Notes under the pieces: generated by a model
The model's input: only the letters and a program-made list of their open reading frames with translations
Told to the model about the DNA's origin: nothing
Database searches by the model: none
Program-made: the position numbers and the translations under genes
NCBI GenBank assembly: GCA_035315125.1
Contig: DATFYI010000209.1
Coordinates: 1-44,392, forward strand
Origin: DATFYI01 sp035315125
GTDB taxonomy: Bacteria > Chloroflexota > Anaerolineae > Anaerolineales > Anaerolineaceae
Length of the DNA stretch: 44,392 nucleotides
Direction: 5' to 3'
Shown: positions 9,013-17,389 of the stretch, piece after piece
Layout: each line of letters starts with the position of its first letter
How positions within the stretch are numbered: position 1 is the first letter of the stretch

Positions 9013-9804
9013 ATGGATCTTCATCTGCATGGAAAAATTGCCCTGGTTACTGGCGCAAGCCGTGGACTCGGCTTTGCTACGGCTCATTTATTGGCGCAAG
9101 AAGGAGCAAAAGTTGCAATAAACGGCCGGAATATCAATCAATTAAACCAGGCCATAGAGCGCATCAAACAAGATACTTCTGTTGAGCTGATTGCCGTTCC
9201 CGGAGATGTTGCTGGGAAAGGAGTCGCTGATATTTTAATCCAACAAACCATTCAGGCATTTGGAGGTTTGGATATCTTAATAGCCAACGCCGGAGGTCCT
9301 CCCGCCGGCCCATTTGAAAGCTTTAATGATGAGACCTGGGAAAGTGCTGTTCAGGCAAATTTTTTGAGCCAAATGCGCCTGATCCGGGCTGCTTTGCCAT
9401 ATCTTCGCAAATCTAATGCAGCAAGTGTCCTTACGATCACTTCTTATTCTGTCCGTCAACCGATCCCGAACCTTGTGCTATCAAACAGTGTTAGGGCAGC
9501 AACTGTCGGCCTGACAAAAAGCCTGGCGCTTGAGTTAGGTCATGATCAAATACGTTTCAATTCGATCTTGCCGGGTACAACTGCGACCGACCGGATCAAG
9601 AATTTGAATATTGCCACCGCCCAGGCAAATGGCATAACAATCGAAGAGGTGGTGAAAAAACAAGCTGCAGAAATCCCTCTAGGACGAGTAGCTCAGCCTG
9701 AAGAATTTGCCAACGCAGCCGTATTTCTTGTATCGCCTGCCGCTTCATATATTACCGGCACGATGCTGACAGTAGATGGTGGTCTCGTCAGAGGGACTTT
9801 CTAA
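9013..9804 (+). CDS. SDR family oxidoreductase with a non-canonical active site
   Basis: 263 residues from the ATG at 9013, chosen because AAGGAAGG stands just upstream; an in-frame GTG extension to 8926 would overlap the previous gene. The Rossmann motif TGASRGLG (14-21), NAGG (92-95), N116 and S144 in TITSYS are typical of short-chain dehydrogenases. The YxxxK motif is not: aligned on the following GLTKSLALEL, the Tyr position is S157 and the Lys position is R161 (LSNSVRAA). The C-terminal GTMLTVDGG is normal. Annotation as 3-oxoacyl-ACP reductase would be tempting, but the catalytic pair is missing. A subgroup of BKR-like SDRs shares this SNxxR pattern, so it is probably real and not sequencing error. 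The substrate is unknown. Confidence 0.85.
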   Translation: MDLHLHGKIALVTGASRGLGFATAHLLAQEGAKVAINGRNINQLNQAIERIKQDTSVELIAVPGDVAGKGVADILIQQTIQAFGGLDILIANAGGPPAGPFESFNDETWESAVQANFLSQMRLIRAALPYLRKSNAASVLTITSYSVRQPIPNLVLSNSVRAATVGLTKSLALELGHDQIRFNSILPGTTATDRIKNLNIATAQANGITIEEVVKKQAAEIPLGRVAQPEEFANAAVFLVSPAASYITGTMLTVDGGLVRGTF

Positions 9805-9806
9805 TC

Positions 9807-9835
9807 TTAATAGTCAATCAAATTTACGATAAAAT
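9807..9835 (+). promoter_or_regulatory. Candidate promoter for the radical SAM operon
   Basis: TTAATA (9807-9812), 17 bp, TAAAAT (9830-9835), in the short gap after the SDR stop. It would give a leader of about 30 nt that includes AAAGGAG at 9861-9867. Confidence 0.35.
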
Positions 9836-9871
9836 CAGACGATACCCCTTCATCCACAATAAAGGAGTCTA

Positions 9872-11788
9872 ATGGTGCTGTCCTCATTTGAAATAAAAGA
9901 GCGTCTGGAGCGAATTTTACTGCGCGTTCAAAAACCAGGACGTTATGTTGGCGGTGAGCTCAATCAAGTTGAAAAACCATGGGATAGTGTTTATACCCAT
10001 ATTGGATTAATCTTCCCAGATCTATATGATCTCGGTCTCTCTAATCTAGGTCTAACGATCCTATACGAGACATTGAATAACAGAGCTGACGTTTTGGCTG
10101 AGCGGGCATACAGCCCCTGGCTGGATATGGAAGAAATGATGCGCCAGGCCGAAATACCTCTATATACCCTTGAAAGCAAACATGCCCTGGCAGATTTTGA
10201 TATGATTGGTTTCAGTCTTCCTTACGAAACCCTTTATACCAATACTCTGAACCTGCTTGACCTGGCCCAGATCCCTATTTTTTCGAATCAACGCTCTAGT
10301 CAACACCCACTGATTATCGCTGGTGGCCACGCCTGCTATAACCCAGAACCGATGTCGGCTTTTATCGATGCTTTCGTTATTGGCGAAGGCGAAGAAGTAA
10401 TCCACGATATTGTAGACGCATATCAAATCTGGAAAAAAATGGGGAGTACCCGCCCAGAGCTACTCAAATCGTTATCACAAATTTGGGGAGTATATGTGCC
10501 AAGTTTATATTCACCCAGATATCAGCCAGATGGCAAAATGATTGGTATCGATAAACTGCTAGACCAGGCTCCCTACCCAATCCGAAAACGCATTCTTGGA
10601 AAATTACCCCCACCCCCCACTCATTTTCTTGTTCCCACTATCGATGTCGTTCAAAATCGAATCTCCGTCGAGATCATGCGTGGTTGTACCCGCGGCTGCC
10701 GATTCTGTCATGCGGGCATGATTACACGACCAGTACGGGAACGTTCTACAAAAGAAATCGTTGATGCAATTCAGGAATCGCTAGACAACACAGGCTTTGA
10801 AGAAATTGCTCTACTATCTTTATCGTCATCAGACTACAGTCAAATCTTAGAATTGATACCCGAGGTCAGCCGCCGTTTTGCAGGTCAACATGTATCCATA
10901 TCGCTCCCTTCTTTACGAATCGATTCATTTTCAGTTGATCTGATGGAACAACTAAAAAACAATCGCCAGGGAGGTTTTACACTGGCTCCCGAAGCAGCCA
11001 CAGAACGCATGCGTAACATCATCAACAAGCCAATTTCTACCCAGCAGCTCCTTGAAACTGTTCGCGCAATTTATAGCCGTGACTGGCAAACCATCAAGCT
11101 TTATTTTATGATCGGGCACCCATCTGAAACTTTAGAAGATGTCTATGCGATTGCTGATTTATGCAAGGCAGTCATCGTTGAAGGCCGTAAAGTGATTGGA
11201 AAACGGGCCAACCTTCATGTTGGTGTTAGCACTTTCGTACCAAAACCTCATACCCCATTTCAATGGGTCGCTTGTGACCGCATGGATCAAATAAAGGCCA
11301 AACAACAATTGCTCAAGAAAGAATTGACCGGACCTGGCATGAAATATAATTGGACTGATCCTGAAGAAACATTATTGGAAGCCTGGCTTTCACGCGGAGA
11401 CCGCCGAATGGGCGAAGTCATCTACCGTGCCTGGCAGTTGGGCGCCAAATTTGATGCCTGGCAGGATCAATATCATTTGAGTGCCTGGCAGGAAGGATTT
11501 AGAATGGCCGGACTTGATCCGGACTTTTATACCTATCGACAGCGTTTTCTGGATGAAATATTTCCTTGGGACCATATCTCCCCTGGAGTTCGCAAATCGT
11601 ACCTCGCAAAAGAATATCAGAGAAGTATGGCAGGCACGTTACAGCCAGACTGCCGGGAACAATGCTGTGCCTGTGGAGTTTTACCGGATTACGCCGCACT
11701 ACGTCGCCAATACCCCGGTAAAGGTTGGAAATGTCCAGATGTAAGCCCGCGACGCACACAACCCAGGGTCTTATCACCAGAGTCTTAG
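9872..11788 (+). CDS. TIGR03960 family radical SAM protein with B12-binding-like N-terminus
   Basis: 638 residues; AAAGGAG lies 4 bp before the ATG. The N-terminal 230 residues resemble a cobalamin-binding/UPF0313-like domain, with DLYDLGLSNLG and later GGHACYNPEPM. The radical SAM core carries C272, C276 and C279 (RGCTRGCRFC), the three ligands of the 4Fe-4S cluster. The C-terminus has a Cys-rich tail (C594, C598, C599, C601, C621) that could bind another metal centre. The family is conserved in many bacteria, typically beside or fused to a TIGR03936 (DUF2344) protein, which follows here 12 bp downstream. No reaction is established to my knowledge; RNA or ribosome modification has been suspected from neighbourhoods. 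Family assignment is confident. Confidence 0.88.
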   Translation: MVLSSFEIKERLERILLRVQKPGRYVGGELNQVEKPWDSVYTHIGLIFPDLYDLGLSNLGLTILYETLNNRADVLAERAYSPWLDMEEMMRQAEIPLYTLESKHALADFDMIGFSLPYETLYTNTLNLLDLAQIPIFSNQRSSQHPLIIAGGHACYNPEPMSAFIDAFVIGEGEEVIHDIVDAYQIWKKMGSTRPELLKSLSQIWGVYVPSLYSPRYQPDGKMIGIDKLLDQAPYPIRKRILGKLPPPPTHFLVPTIDVVQNRISVEIMRGCTRGCRFCHAGMITRPVRERSTKEIVDAIQESLDNTGFEEIALLSLSSSDYSQILELIPEVSRRFAGQHVSISLPSLRIDSFSVDLMEQLKNNRQGGFTLAPEAATERMRNIINKPISTQQLLETVRAIYSRDWQTIKLYFMIGHPSETLEDVYAIADLCKAVIVEGRKVIGKRANLHVGVSTFVPKPHTPFQWVACDRMDQIKAKQQLLKKELTGPGMKYNWTDPEETLLEAWLSRGDRRMGEVIYRAWQLGAKFDAWQDQYHLSAWQEGFRMAGLDPDFYTYRQRFLDEIFPWDHISPGVRKSYLAKEYQRSMAGTLQPDCREQCCACGVLPDYAALRRQYPGKGWKCPDVSPRRTQPRVLSPES

Positions 11789-11800
11789 TAACAGGTTTTT

Positions 11801-12436
11801 ATGGAACGTCTTCGCATCCAATACGCTAAAACAGAACCGTTGCGATATACAGGTAATCTGGATATGCAAAAAGCCTGGGAAAGAACCTTACGTCGCTCCC
11901 ATCTGCCGATGGCCTACAGTCAGGGTTTTCATCCTCAACCGCGTTTAGTGCAGGCCTGCCCTTTGCCCCTTGGTGTCATTAGTGTTACTGAACTAGTCGA
12001 CGTGTGGTTAGACGAAGATATCTCATTGGATATCATTGAACCAGCCTTGATCAAAGCCTTACCTCCCGGTATTGAAATCATACAACTAAGTTTGACTGGA
12101 TTACAGGAAGCTGCTTTACCCACTCAGGTCATCGCGTCGGATTATCTGGCGATTCTTTTAGAATCGATCTCGGCTTGCGAACTTGAAAATAGAATCCAGC
12201 GTCTCCTAGAAATGAGTCAAATTCCCCGTGAACGGCATGGAAAAACCTATGATTTGCGTCCATTGGTAGAACAATTGATGTCTATCCCAGAAAAGGATGG
12301 GTATATTGCTGTCTTCATGCGTTTATCCGCCAGAGAAGGGGCAACCGGGCGTCCAGAAGAAGTTCTAGCTGCCTTGAATCTCGATCCAATGGCTGCGCGT
12401 ATCCAAAGAACTTCATTAATACTTAAAAATAATTAG
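11801..12436 (+). CDS. TIGR03936/DUF2344 radical SAM-linked protein
   Basis: 211 residues. The opening RIQYAKTEPLRYTGNLDM, with the AYSQGFHPQPRL segment at about residues 38-49 and CPLPLGVISVTELVDV, is the DUF2344 signature. It starts 12 bp after the TIGR03960 gene, and the two are fused in some organisms, so they probably form one enzyme or complex. The N-terminal part is reminiscent of RNA-acting ferredoxin-like folds, but that is inference. No cysteine cluster is present. Function unknown. Confidence 0.88.
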   Translation: MERLRIQYAKTEPLRYTGNLDMQKAWERTLRRSHLPMAYSQGFHPQPRLVQACPLPLGVISVTELVDVWLDEDISLDIIEPALIKALPPGIEIIQLSLTGLQEAALPTQVIASDYLAILLESISACELENRIQRLLEMSQIPRERHGKTYDLRPLVEQLMSIPEKDGYIAVFMRLSAREGATGRPEEVLAALNLDPMAARIQRTSLILKNN

Positions 12437-12559
12437 CTTTGCTGAGCAGTTCAGGTTAAATCAATTGTATTTAGAACGGACGGCAATTCAGCCCGGTTGC
12501 TTATTGGATATCCTTTATAATTATCGAGACAGATAGTCATAGTTCCCAAAGGTGTCTCG

Positions 12560-13543
12560 ATGGGTTTCCTTGTTTCGGTATTTTTTGGCTTTTTCCCAAC
12601 TTTTATATTTGCTATATTTATTTATTGGTTAGATCGTTATGAAAAAGAGCCAAAGATTCTTTTAGGAGCAGTTTATTGCTGGGGGGCAATTGTCGCAGCA
12701 AGCATGGCTTGCGCCATCAACACCCTCTTTGAAGGCGCATTCATTGCTTTTACCGGTGCCCAGAGTGCAGCAGATATCACCACAGCCTCAATAATCGCAC
12801 CAATTGTTGAGGAAACTCTAAAAGGTTTTGCTGTTTTTTTGGTTTTTCTTGTATTTCATGACGAATTTGATTCTATTCTGGACGGTATCGTTTATGCCAG
12901 TATTGCAGCGCTAGGCTTTGCGGCTACAGAAAACACGATATATATTTATAGTGGATTCCACCAGAATGGCTGGTCTGGGTTGGCACTTCTGGTTTTTGTG
13001 CGGGTAATTTTGGTCGGATGGCAACATCCCTTTTATACTGCATTTACAGGAATCGGTCTGGCAATCGCCAGACTAAATCGAAATGTATCCTTAAAAATAA
13101 TTGCCCCGGCAATCGGTCTGGGAACGGCCATTAGTGCACATGCCCTCCATAATATCTTGAGCGCTCTCTTTACTGGACCGACTGGCATGGTTTTAACCAG
13201 CGCTTTGGACTGGTCAGGTTGGCTCATCATGTTTGGCTTTATTTTATGGATGATTCGTCGTGAAAGACAAATTAACATCTCACAGTTGAAGGATGAAGTT
13301 ACCTCGGGGGTGATTACACCCCACCAATACGCGATTGCCTGTTCAGCCTGGTCCCAAAACGCGGCCGGTCTCAAGGCTCTTTTTACAGGTCAATATCGCA
13401 TGACTTCAGAGTTTTATCAGCTATGTGGCGATCTTGCACATAAAAAACAACAGTTCGCAACCTTGGGTGAAGAAAGAGAAAATGCTGAGATCATCGAAAG
13501 GACAAGACTTGAGCTTAAAAAGTTATCCCTATTGATTCCATAA
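12560..13543 (+). CDS. PrsW family intramembrane metalloprotease
   Basis: 327 residues. Six or seven hydrophobic segments fill residues 1-235, followed by a soluble C-terminal region of about 90 residues. The family motifs are present: E84-E85-x-x-K88 (PIVEETLKG), ATEN with E124, H156 in GWQHPFYTA and H194/H197 in SAHALHN. These would coordinate metal within the membrane (Abi/CAAX-protease-like fold). In Bacillus, PrsW cleaves an anti-sigma factor, but many relatives have unknown targets and no anti-sigma gene is near. AAAGGTG at about 12549 is the likely ribosome binding site. The gene stands alone, 123 bp after the DUF2344 gene and before tRNA-Arg. Confidence 0.85.
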   Translation: MGFLVSVFFGFFPTFIFAIFIYWLDRYEKEPKILLGAVYCWGAIVAASMACAINTLFEGAFIAFTGAQSAADITTASIIAPIVEETLKGFAVFLVFLVFHDEFDSILDGIVYASIAALGFAATENTIYIYSGFHQNGWSGLALLVFVRVILVGWQHPFYTAFTGIGLAIARLNRNVSLKIIAPAIGLGTAISAHALHNILSALFTGPTGMVLTSALDWSGWLIMFGFILWMIRRERQINISQLKDEVTSGVITPHQYAIACSAWSQNAAGLKALFTGQYRMTSEFYQLCGDLAHKKQQFATLGEERENAEIIERTRLELKKLSLLIP

Positions 13544-13581
13544 TGACAAAATGGATAGAACTGTGCAATGTAACCCAGCCA

Positions 13582-13590
13582 TGGTAAAAT
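13582..13590 (+). promoter_or_regulatory. Extended -10 element for tRNA-Arg
   Basis: TGGTAAAAT, 57 bp before the tRNA. The 14-mer ATGGTAAAATCCAT (13581-13594) recurs exactly upstream of rplI. The -35 is poor (CTGTGC), which fits an extended -10 promoter. Confidence 0.5.
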
Positions 13591-13647
13591 CCATGCCGTA
13601 ACTGGTTCACACAGATCAAAGATATCGATAATTCGTCAAGATAGCAT

Positions 13648-13722
13648 GTCCCTGTAGCCCAATGGATAGGGTACCGGCCTCCGAAGCCGTGGATGCGGGT
13701 TCGAATCCCGCCAGGGACACCA
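13648..13722 (+). tRNA. tRNA-Arg (anticodon CCG)
   Basis: The acceptor stem is GTCCCTG (13648-13654) paired with CAGGGAC (13712-13718), followed by A73 and an encoded CCA (13720-13722). The D stem is GCCC/GGGT. The anticodon loop CTCCGAA gives CCG, decoding CGG. The T arm is GCGGG-TTCGAAT-CCCGC. The outermost anticodon-stem pair is a C-T mismatch. Confidence 0.95.
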
Positions 13723-13739
13723 TTTATTAAACAACACTT

Positions 13740-16277
13740 TCAATAATCAGGCCAAATCTTACTATAAAACCATCGCTTAACAATCTCGGCCGATATCAGG
13801 TAAGTAATCACGATCACAGCAATCACCAATAGATAAATTGGCTCCAGCGGCCGGAAACCTAATAAAGTGTTTAAAGGTGAAGTATATGGTAAAGCAACTG
13901 TAATCATAGCCACCAGGCCGGCAATGTACAACATATAACGGCTCGGATGACTACGCAGGAAAAATTGCCGGGTGCGCACAACAAACACTACCATTTCTGC
14001 AGAAAGAACCGATTCTACAAACCAACCGGTTCGGAAAGTTTCTGGCCCAGCTTTCATGAGAAAAATTAAAACTCCAAAAGTAATATAGTCGAAAACCGAG
14101 CTTAGTAAACCAAAAACAATCATAAAGCTGCGAATAAAGGCGATATTCCAACGGCGCGGCCGGGTAATATAACTGTCATCAACATTATCGCTTGCAATCG
14201 TCATTTCAGGTAAATCTGTCAAAAAGTTGATCAATAAGATTTGCTTGGGCAGCAATGGTAAAAATGGTAAAAATAACGAGGCGCCAGCCATGCTGAACAT
14301 ATTGCCAAAATTCGAGCTGACTGCCATAAATACGTATTTGAGTGTATTTCCAAACGTTTTCCGACCTTCGATGATCCCTTGATGCAGTACGGCGAGATCT
14401 GGCTTTGAAAGCACAAAATCTGCTGCTTCCTTGGCAACATCTACCGCTCCTTGAACTGAAATTCCCACATCGGCTGTATGGAGCGCTGGAGCGTCATTTA
14501 CACCGTCCCCCATGTACCCAACCACACGACCCATTTTCTGGAGCGACCGGATGATGCGTTCTTTTTCGTTTGGATCCACTTCAGCAAATATATTCGCTTT
14601 ATTCGCCAGATTCATAAGAGCGCCATCTGTCATATCTCCAATCTCTGCGCCAGTCAATAATCCACCGATTTCTAATCCAATCGTTTCTGCAACGTGTCTC
14701 GCAACCAATTTATTGTCGCCAGTGATGATTTTGAGGTTGACACCCATTTTTTGCAGGTCTTCGACTGTGTTTTTTACATCTTTCTTGGGTGGATCGAAGA
14801 ATAACAAGAAACCCTCAAAAATCAACTGCTTTTCGTCATCCCGAGTATAGTTTTGTTGGTGATCCACTGGTTTATAGGCAATCCCCAGTATGCGAAATCC
14901 CTTGGCGCTGCGATCCTCATAAATTGCCTGAATCTGTTTTTTACAACTATCATCCAATGGACCAACCTGCTTGCCATCTAATATTTGAGTGCACGATGCC
15001 AGGACGTTTTCTAAAGCGCCCTTGGTGATCATGCGAAATACCCCATCCTCCTGAACAACAATACTCATGCATTTGCGTACAAAATCATAGGGGATTTCGT
15101 CTATTTTTGTATAACTTCGGATGTCCGGTTGTGATCGTTTTTCAATGGCCTCATCCAAAGCATTAGCCATTCCAGTTTGAAAAGTAGCATTTAAATATGC
15201 ATCCAGAAATACACTCTCGGAAGCAATACCGCTTGCGTCGAGAACATCATCTAGTTTGACTACACCTTCGGTCAATGTACCCGTTTTATCTGTACAGAGC
15301 ACATCCATACTTCCAAAATTTTCAATCGAATTCAGGCGCCGCACGATCACCCCCTGCTTGGCCATGGCTTGGGCACCTTTAGAAAGGTTGACATTAATAA
15401 TTGCCGGAAGGAGCTGAGGGGTTAATCCTACCGCCAGTGCAATCGAAAACAAAAGTGAATCTATGACCGGTTTATGAAAGTAGACATTCAAAGCAAAAAT
15501 AGTTATTACCAATATAAGCATTACTTCTGTCAGGAGCAGCCCAAAACGCCGTATTCCTCGCTCAAACTCAGTTTCGGGTGGGCGCAAGGCCAACCGGTCA
15601 GCTATTTGACCATAGGCAGTATCTCTTCCAGTTTTTACGATGACCACTTTGGCGTTACCACTGCGAACGTTGGTACCCATAAAAACGCAGTTAGTTCTTC
15701 CGGATAAACCAGCATTTTCTGAAACTGGTTGATTATTTTTCTCAACTGGATAAGTTTCTCCGGTTAATACAGCCTCACTGATATAGAAATCCTTGGCCTC
15801 TAAAATAACACCATCTGCCGGGATCAAACTGCCTGCAGATAGCAAAACAACATCCCCGGGCACAACCTCTTCAGTTGGTTTTGAAACAGGCTTTCCACTT
15901 CGTAAAATTGTTGTCTTTAATGAGACCTGAGCGAGCAATTTCTCAATGGCGGAATTTGCTCTGTACTCCTGGACAACACTCAATGCAGCACTGCCTAAAA
16001 TGATGATTAGAATGACCACTGCATCCGTTAAATCCCCAAGTAGAGCCGACACAATCGTAGCGAACAACAATATCAGGATAATCGGGCTTTTAAATTGGTC
16101 CAGGATCAACCCGCCGATATTACTTTTCTTGCGGGCTTTAATTACGTTGGGCCCTTCAGTAGCCAGACGTCGAGCAGATTCATCATCTGATAATCCTTCA
16201 GTGCTAGTATTAAGTGCGTTAATCAGAGCATCTTCTGGCATGCTCCAATAATGCTCAATATCTCCATGATTATTCAT
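13740..16277 (-). CDS. mgtA: Mg2+-importing P-type ATPase (MgtA type)
   Basis: 845 residues, slightly shorter than enterobacterial MgtA (about 900). It has the cation-ATPase N domain, the VPGDVVLLSAGSLIPADG actuator segment, the TGE loop (VLTGETYPVEK), phosphorylation site D330 in CTDKTGTLTEG, and GDGVNDAPAL in the hinge. About ten membrane helices are expected, with the last six at the C-terminus. The tail segments RPRRWN and ESVLSAEMVVFVVRTR are typical of MgtA/MgtB, in preference to Ca2+ or H+ pumps. Strong GGAGG lies 5 bp before the ATG. The leader implied by the promoter is only about 42 nt, leaving no room for a Mg2+ riboswitch. The gene is monocistronic, 17 bp from tRNA-Arg on the other strand. 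Confidence 0.88.
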   Translation of the reverse strand: MNNHGDIEHYWSMPEDALINALNTSTEGLSDDESARRLATEGPNVIKARKKSNIGGLILDQFKSPIILILLFATIVSALLGDLTDAVVILIIILGSAALSVVQEYRANSAIEKLLAQVSLKTTILRSGKPVSKPTEEVVPGDVVLLSAGSLIPADGVILEAKDFYISEAVLTGETYPVEKNNQPVSENAGLSGRTNCVFMGTNVRSGNAKVVIVKTGRDTAYGQIADRLALRPPETEFERGIRRFGLLLTEVMLILVITIFALNVYFHKPVIDSLLFSIALAVGLTPQLLPAIINVNLSKGAQAMAKQGVIVRRLNSIENFGSMDVLCTDKTGTLTEGVVKLDDVLDASGIASESVFLDAYLNATFQTGMANALDEAIEKRSQPDIRSYTKIDEIPYDFVRKCMSIVVQEDGVFRMITKGALENVLASCTQILDGKQVGPLDDSCKKQIQAIYEDRSAKGFRILGIAYKPVDHQQNYTRDDEKQLIFEGFLLFFDPPKKDVKNTVEDLQKMGVNLKIITGDNKLVARHVAETIGLEIGGLLTGAEIGDMTDGALMNLANKANIFAEVDPNEKERIIRSLQKMGRVVGYMGDGVNDAPALHTADVGISVQGAVDVAKEAADFVLSKPDLAVLHQGIIEGRKTFGNTLKYVFMAVSSNFGNMFSMAGASLFLPFLPLLPKQILLINFLTDLPEMTIASDNVDDSYITRPRRWNIAFIRSFMIVFGLLSSVFDYITFGVLIFLMKAGPETFRTGWFVESVLSAEMVVFVVRTRQFFLRSHPSRYMLYIAGLVAMITVALPYTSPLNTLLGFRPLEPIYLLVIAVIVITYLISAEIVKRWFYSKIWPDY

Positions 16278-16325
16278 CCAGGCCTCCGGTCTCTTACTCT
16301 GTCATTAAAAAAAGAATTGGTTAAA

Positions 16326-16354
16326 ATAATAATCTGGCAAGAAGTAATTTGCAA
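16326..16354 (-). promoter_or_regulatory. Putative mgtA promoter
   Basis: Minus strand: TTGCAA (16354-16349), 17 bp, TATTAT (16331-16326). The predicted start near 16319 gives a leader of about 42 nt. Confidence 0.45.
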
Positions 16355-16416
16355 GAAGAAGCCTAATTCTCTTATTAATAAAATTCTATCAAAATGCTTA
16401 GATTTTGGATACAGAA

Positions 16417-16445
16417 TTGCGATATGATTTATTGTAACTTACGAT
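16417..16445 (+). promoter_or_regulatory. Candidate promoter of the zinc peptidase gene
   Basis: TTGCGA (16417-16422), 17 bp, TACGAT (16440-16445). The -35 lies inside an 11-mer, AATTGCGATAT (16415-16425), also present in the lon upstream dyad (8431-8441). Moderate match only. Confidence 0.3.
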
Positions 16446-16479
16446 GATTAGGTTTAGATAAAAAAACGAGGTAATTATT

Positions 16480-17190
16480 ATGGTTCCATTTATTTTTGGT
16501 AATGGTCTTTATTTTTTATTTGCACTTCCTGCTTTAATTCTTGGATTTTGGGCACAATTAAAGGTTCAATCTGCCTTTAAAAAATATTCTAAGGTCAGAA
16601 GTATGACCGGGTTATCAGGCGCCCAGGTAGCCAGGCGCATGTTGGATTCGAACGGATTAACAAATGTCCGGATAGAACAGGTCAACGGTTTTTTGAGTGA
16701 CAATTATGATCCTTCCCAGAAAGTGCTCCGCTTAAGCTCAGATGTTTATTCCGGTAATAGTGTGGCATCCGCAGGGGTTGCAGCCCACGAATCAGGGCAT
16801 GCTTTACAAGATCAAACCGGCTATCCTCTGCTTGCTCTGAGAACCGCCATGGTGCCAACTGTCCAGATTGGTAGTTGGCTGGGTCCAATTATATTTATCG
16901 TCGGGTATTTATTTGCTTCAACACTGGGAACTAATATTGCTTTGATCGGCCTGCTGCTATTTGCTGCCACAGCTGCCTTTGCCTTGATCACACTGCCAGT
17001 CGAGCTGAATGCTACTCATCGGGCAAAAGTGTGGTTGGCAAATTCAGGTACGGTTTACCCACAGGAGATGAAAGGCGTCAATAGTGTACTGGATGCAGCC
17101 GCTCTGACTTATATCGCCGCTGCCATTCAGGCAATTTCAACCATTCTTTATTATGCATTTTTATTGTTTGGACGTTCTCGCAGAAATTAG
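16480..17190 (+). CDS. YugP-type membrane zinc metallopeptidase
   Basis: 236 residues. A first membrane helix (about 5-25) precedes a soluble segment carrying the zinc-binding motif H103-E104-x-x-H107 (AAHESGHALQDQTGYPLL). Two or three more helices follow (about 125-180 and 205-230). This layout and the GLSGAQVARRML segment match the Zn_peptidase_2 (YugP) family. The physiological substrate is unknown in the family; membrane protein quality control is a common guess. CGAGG lies about 8 bp before the ATG. A strong hairpin terminator follows the gene. Confidence 0.85.
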   Translation: MVPFIFGNGLYFLFALPALILGFWAQLKVQSAFKKYSKVRSMTGLSGAQVARRMLDSNGLTNVRIEQVNGFLSDNYDPSQKVLRLSSDVYSGNSVASAGVAAHESGHALQDQTGYPLLALRTAMVPTVQIGSWLGPIIFIVGYLFASTLGTNIALIGLLLFAATAAFALITLPVELNATHRAKVWLANSGTVYPQEMKGVNSVLDAAALTYIAAAIQAISTILYYAFLLFGRSRRN

Positions 17191-17226
17191 ATGGTTTGAT
17201 TGGAATAATATCACCTCAAAAAACTG

Positions 17227-17260
17227 CTAAAAAAGCCACTTTGTTAAGTGGCTTTTTTAG
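17227..17260. terminator. Bidirectional intrinsic terminator
   Basis: A perfect 15-bp stem, arms 17227-17241 and 17246-17260 (core AAAAAAGCCACTT), with a TGTT loop and T runs in both orientations. It ends the zinc peptidase transcript. Confidence 0.9.
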
Positions 17261-17333
17261 TTTGAATTTGCTAAATTTGCAATGCTAATTAATTATTTGA
17301 ACAGGAACCAATCTTTGCGTTTAATTGCACAAT

Positions 17334-17347
17334 TCACACATTTGTGA
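17334..17347 (+). promoter_or_regulatory. Possible autoregulatory dyad upstream of rex
   Basis: TCACA-N4-TGTGA, about 43 bp before the rex ATG. Known Rex sites are oriented TTGTGA-N6-TCACAA, so this has the half-sites in the opposite order. It may be coincidental or belong to another factor. Confidence 0.2.
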
Positions 17348-17389
17348 TACATTAAGTATATATTACAATATTGGAGAGGTTTGAATTCT

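Noticed and set aside
13033..13374. A 113-codon minus-strand frame inside the PrsW gene
   Set aside because: Shadow of a membrane protein with clear family motifs on the other strand.
15946..16251. A 101-codon plus-strand frame inside mgtA
   Set aside because: Antisense to well-conserved P-type ATPase sequence, no ribosome binding site, no recognisable domain.
16278..16479. A Mg2+ riboswitch upstream of mgtA
   Set aside because: The proposed leader is about 42 nt, too short for an M-box, and no M-box-like stems are visible.
17334..17347. A canonical Rex operator
   Set aside because: Half-sites are in the reverse order (TCACA...TGTGA) to the known TTGTGA...TCACAA; kept only as a weak dyad.
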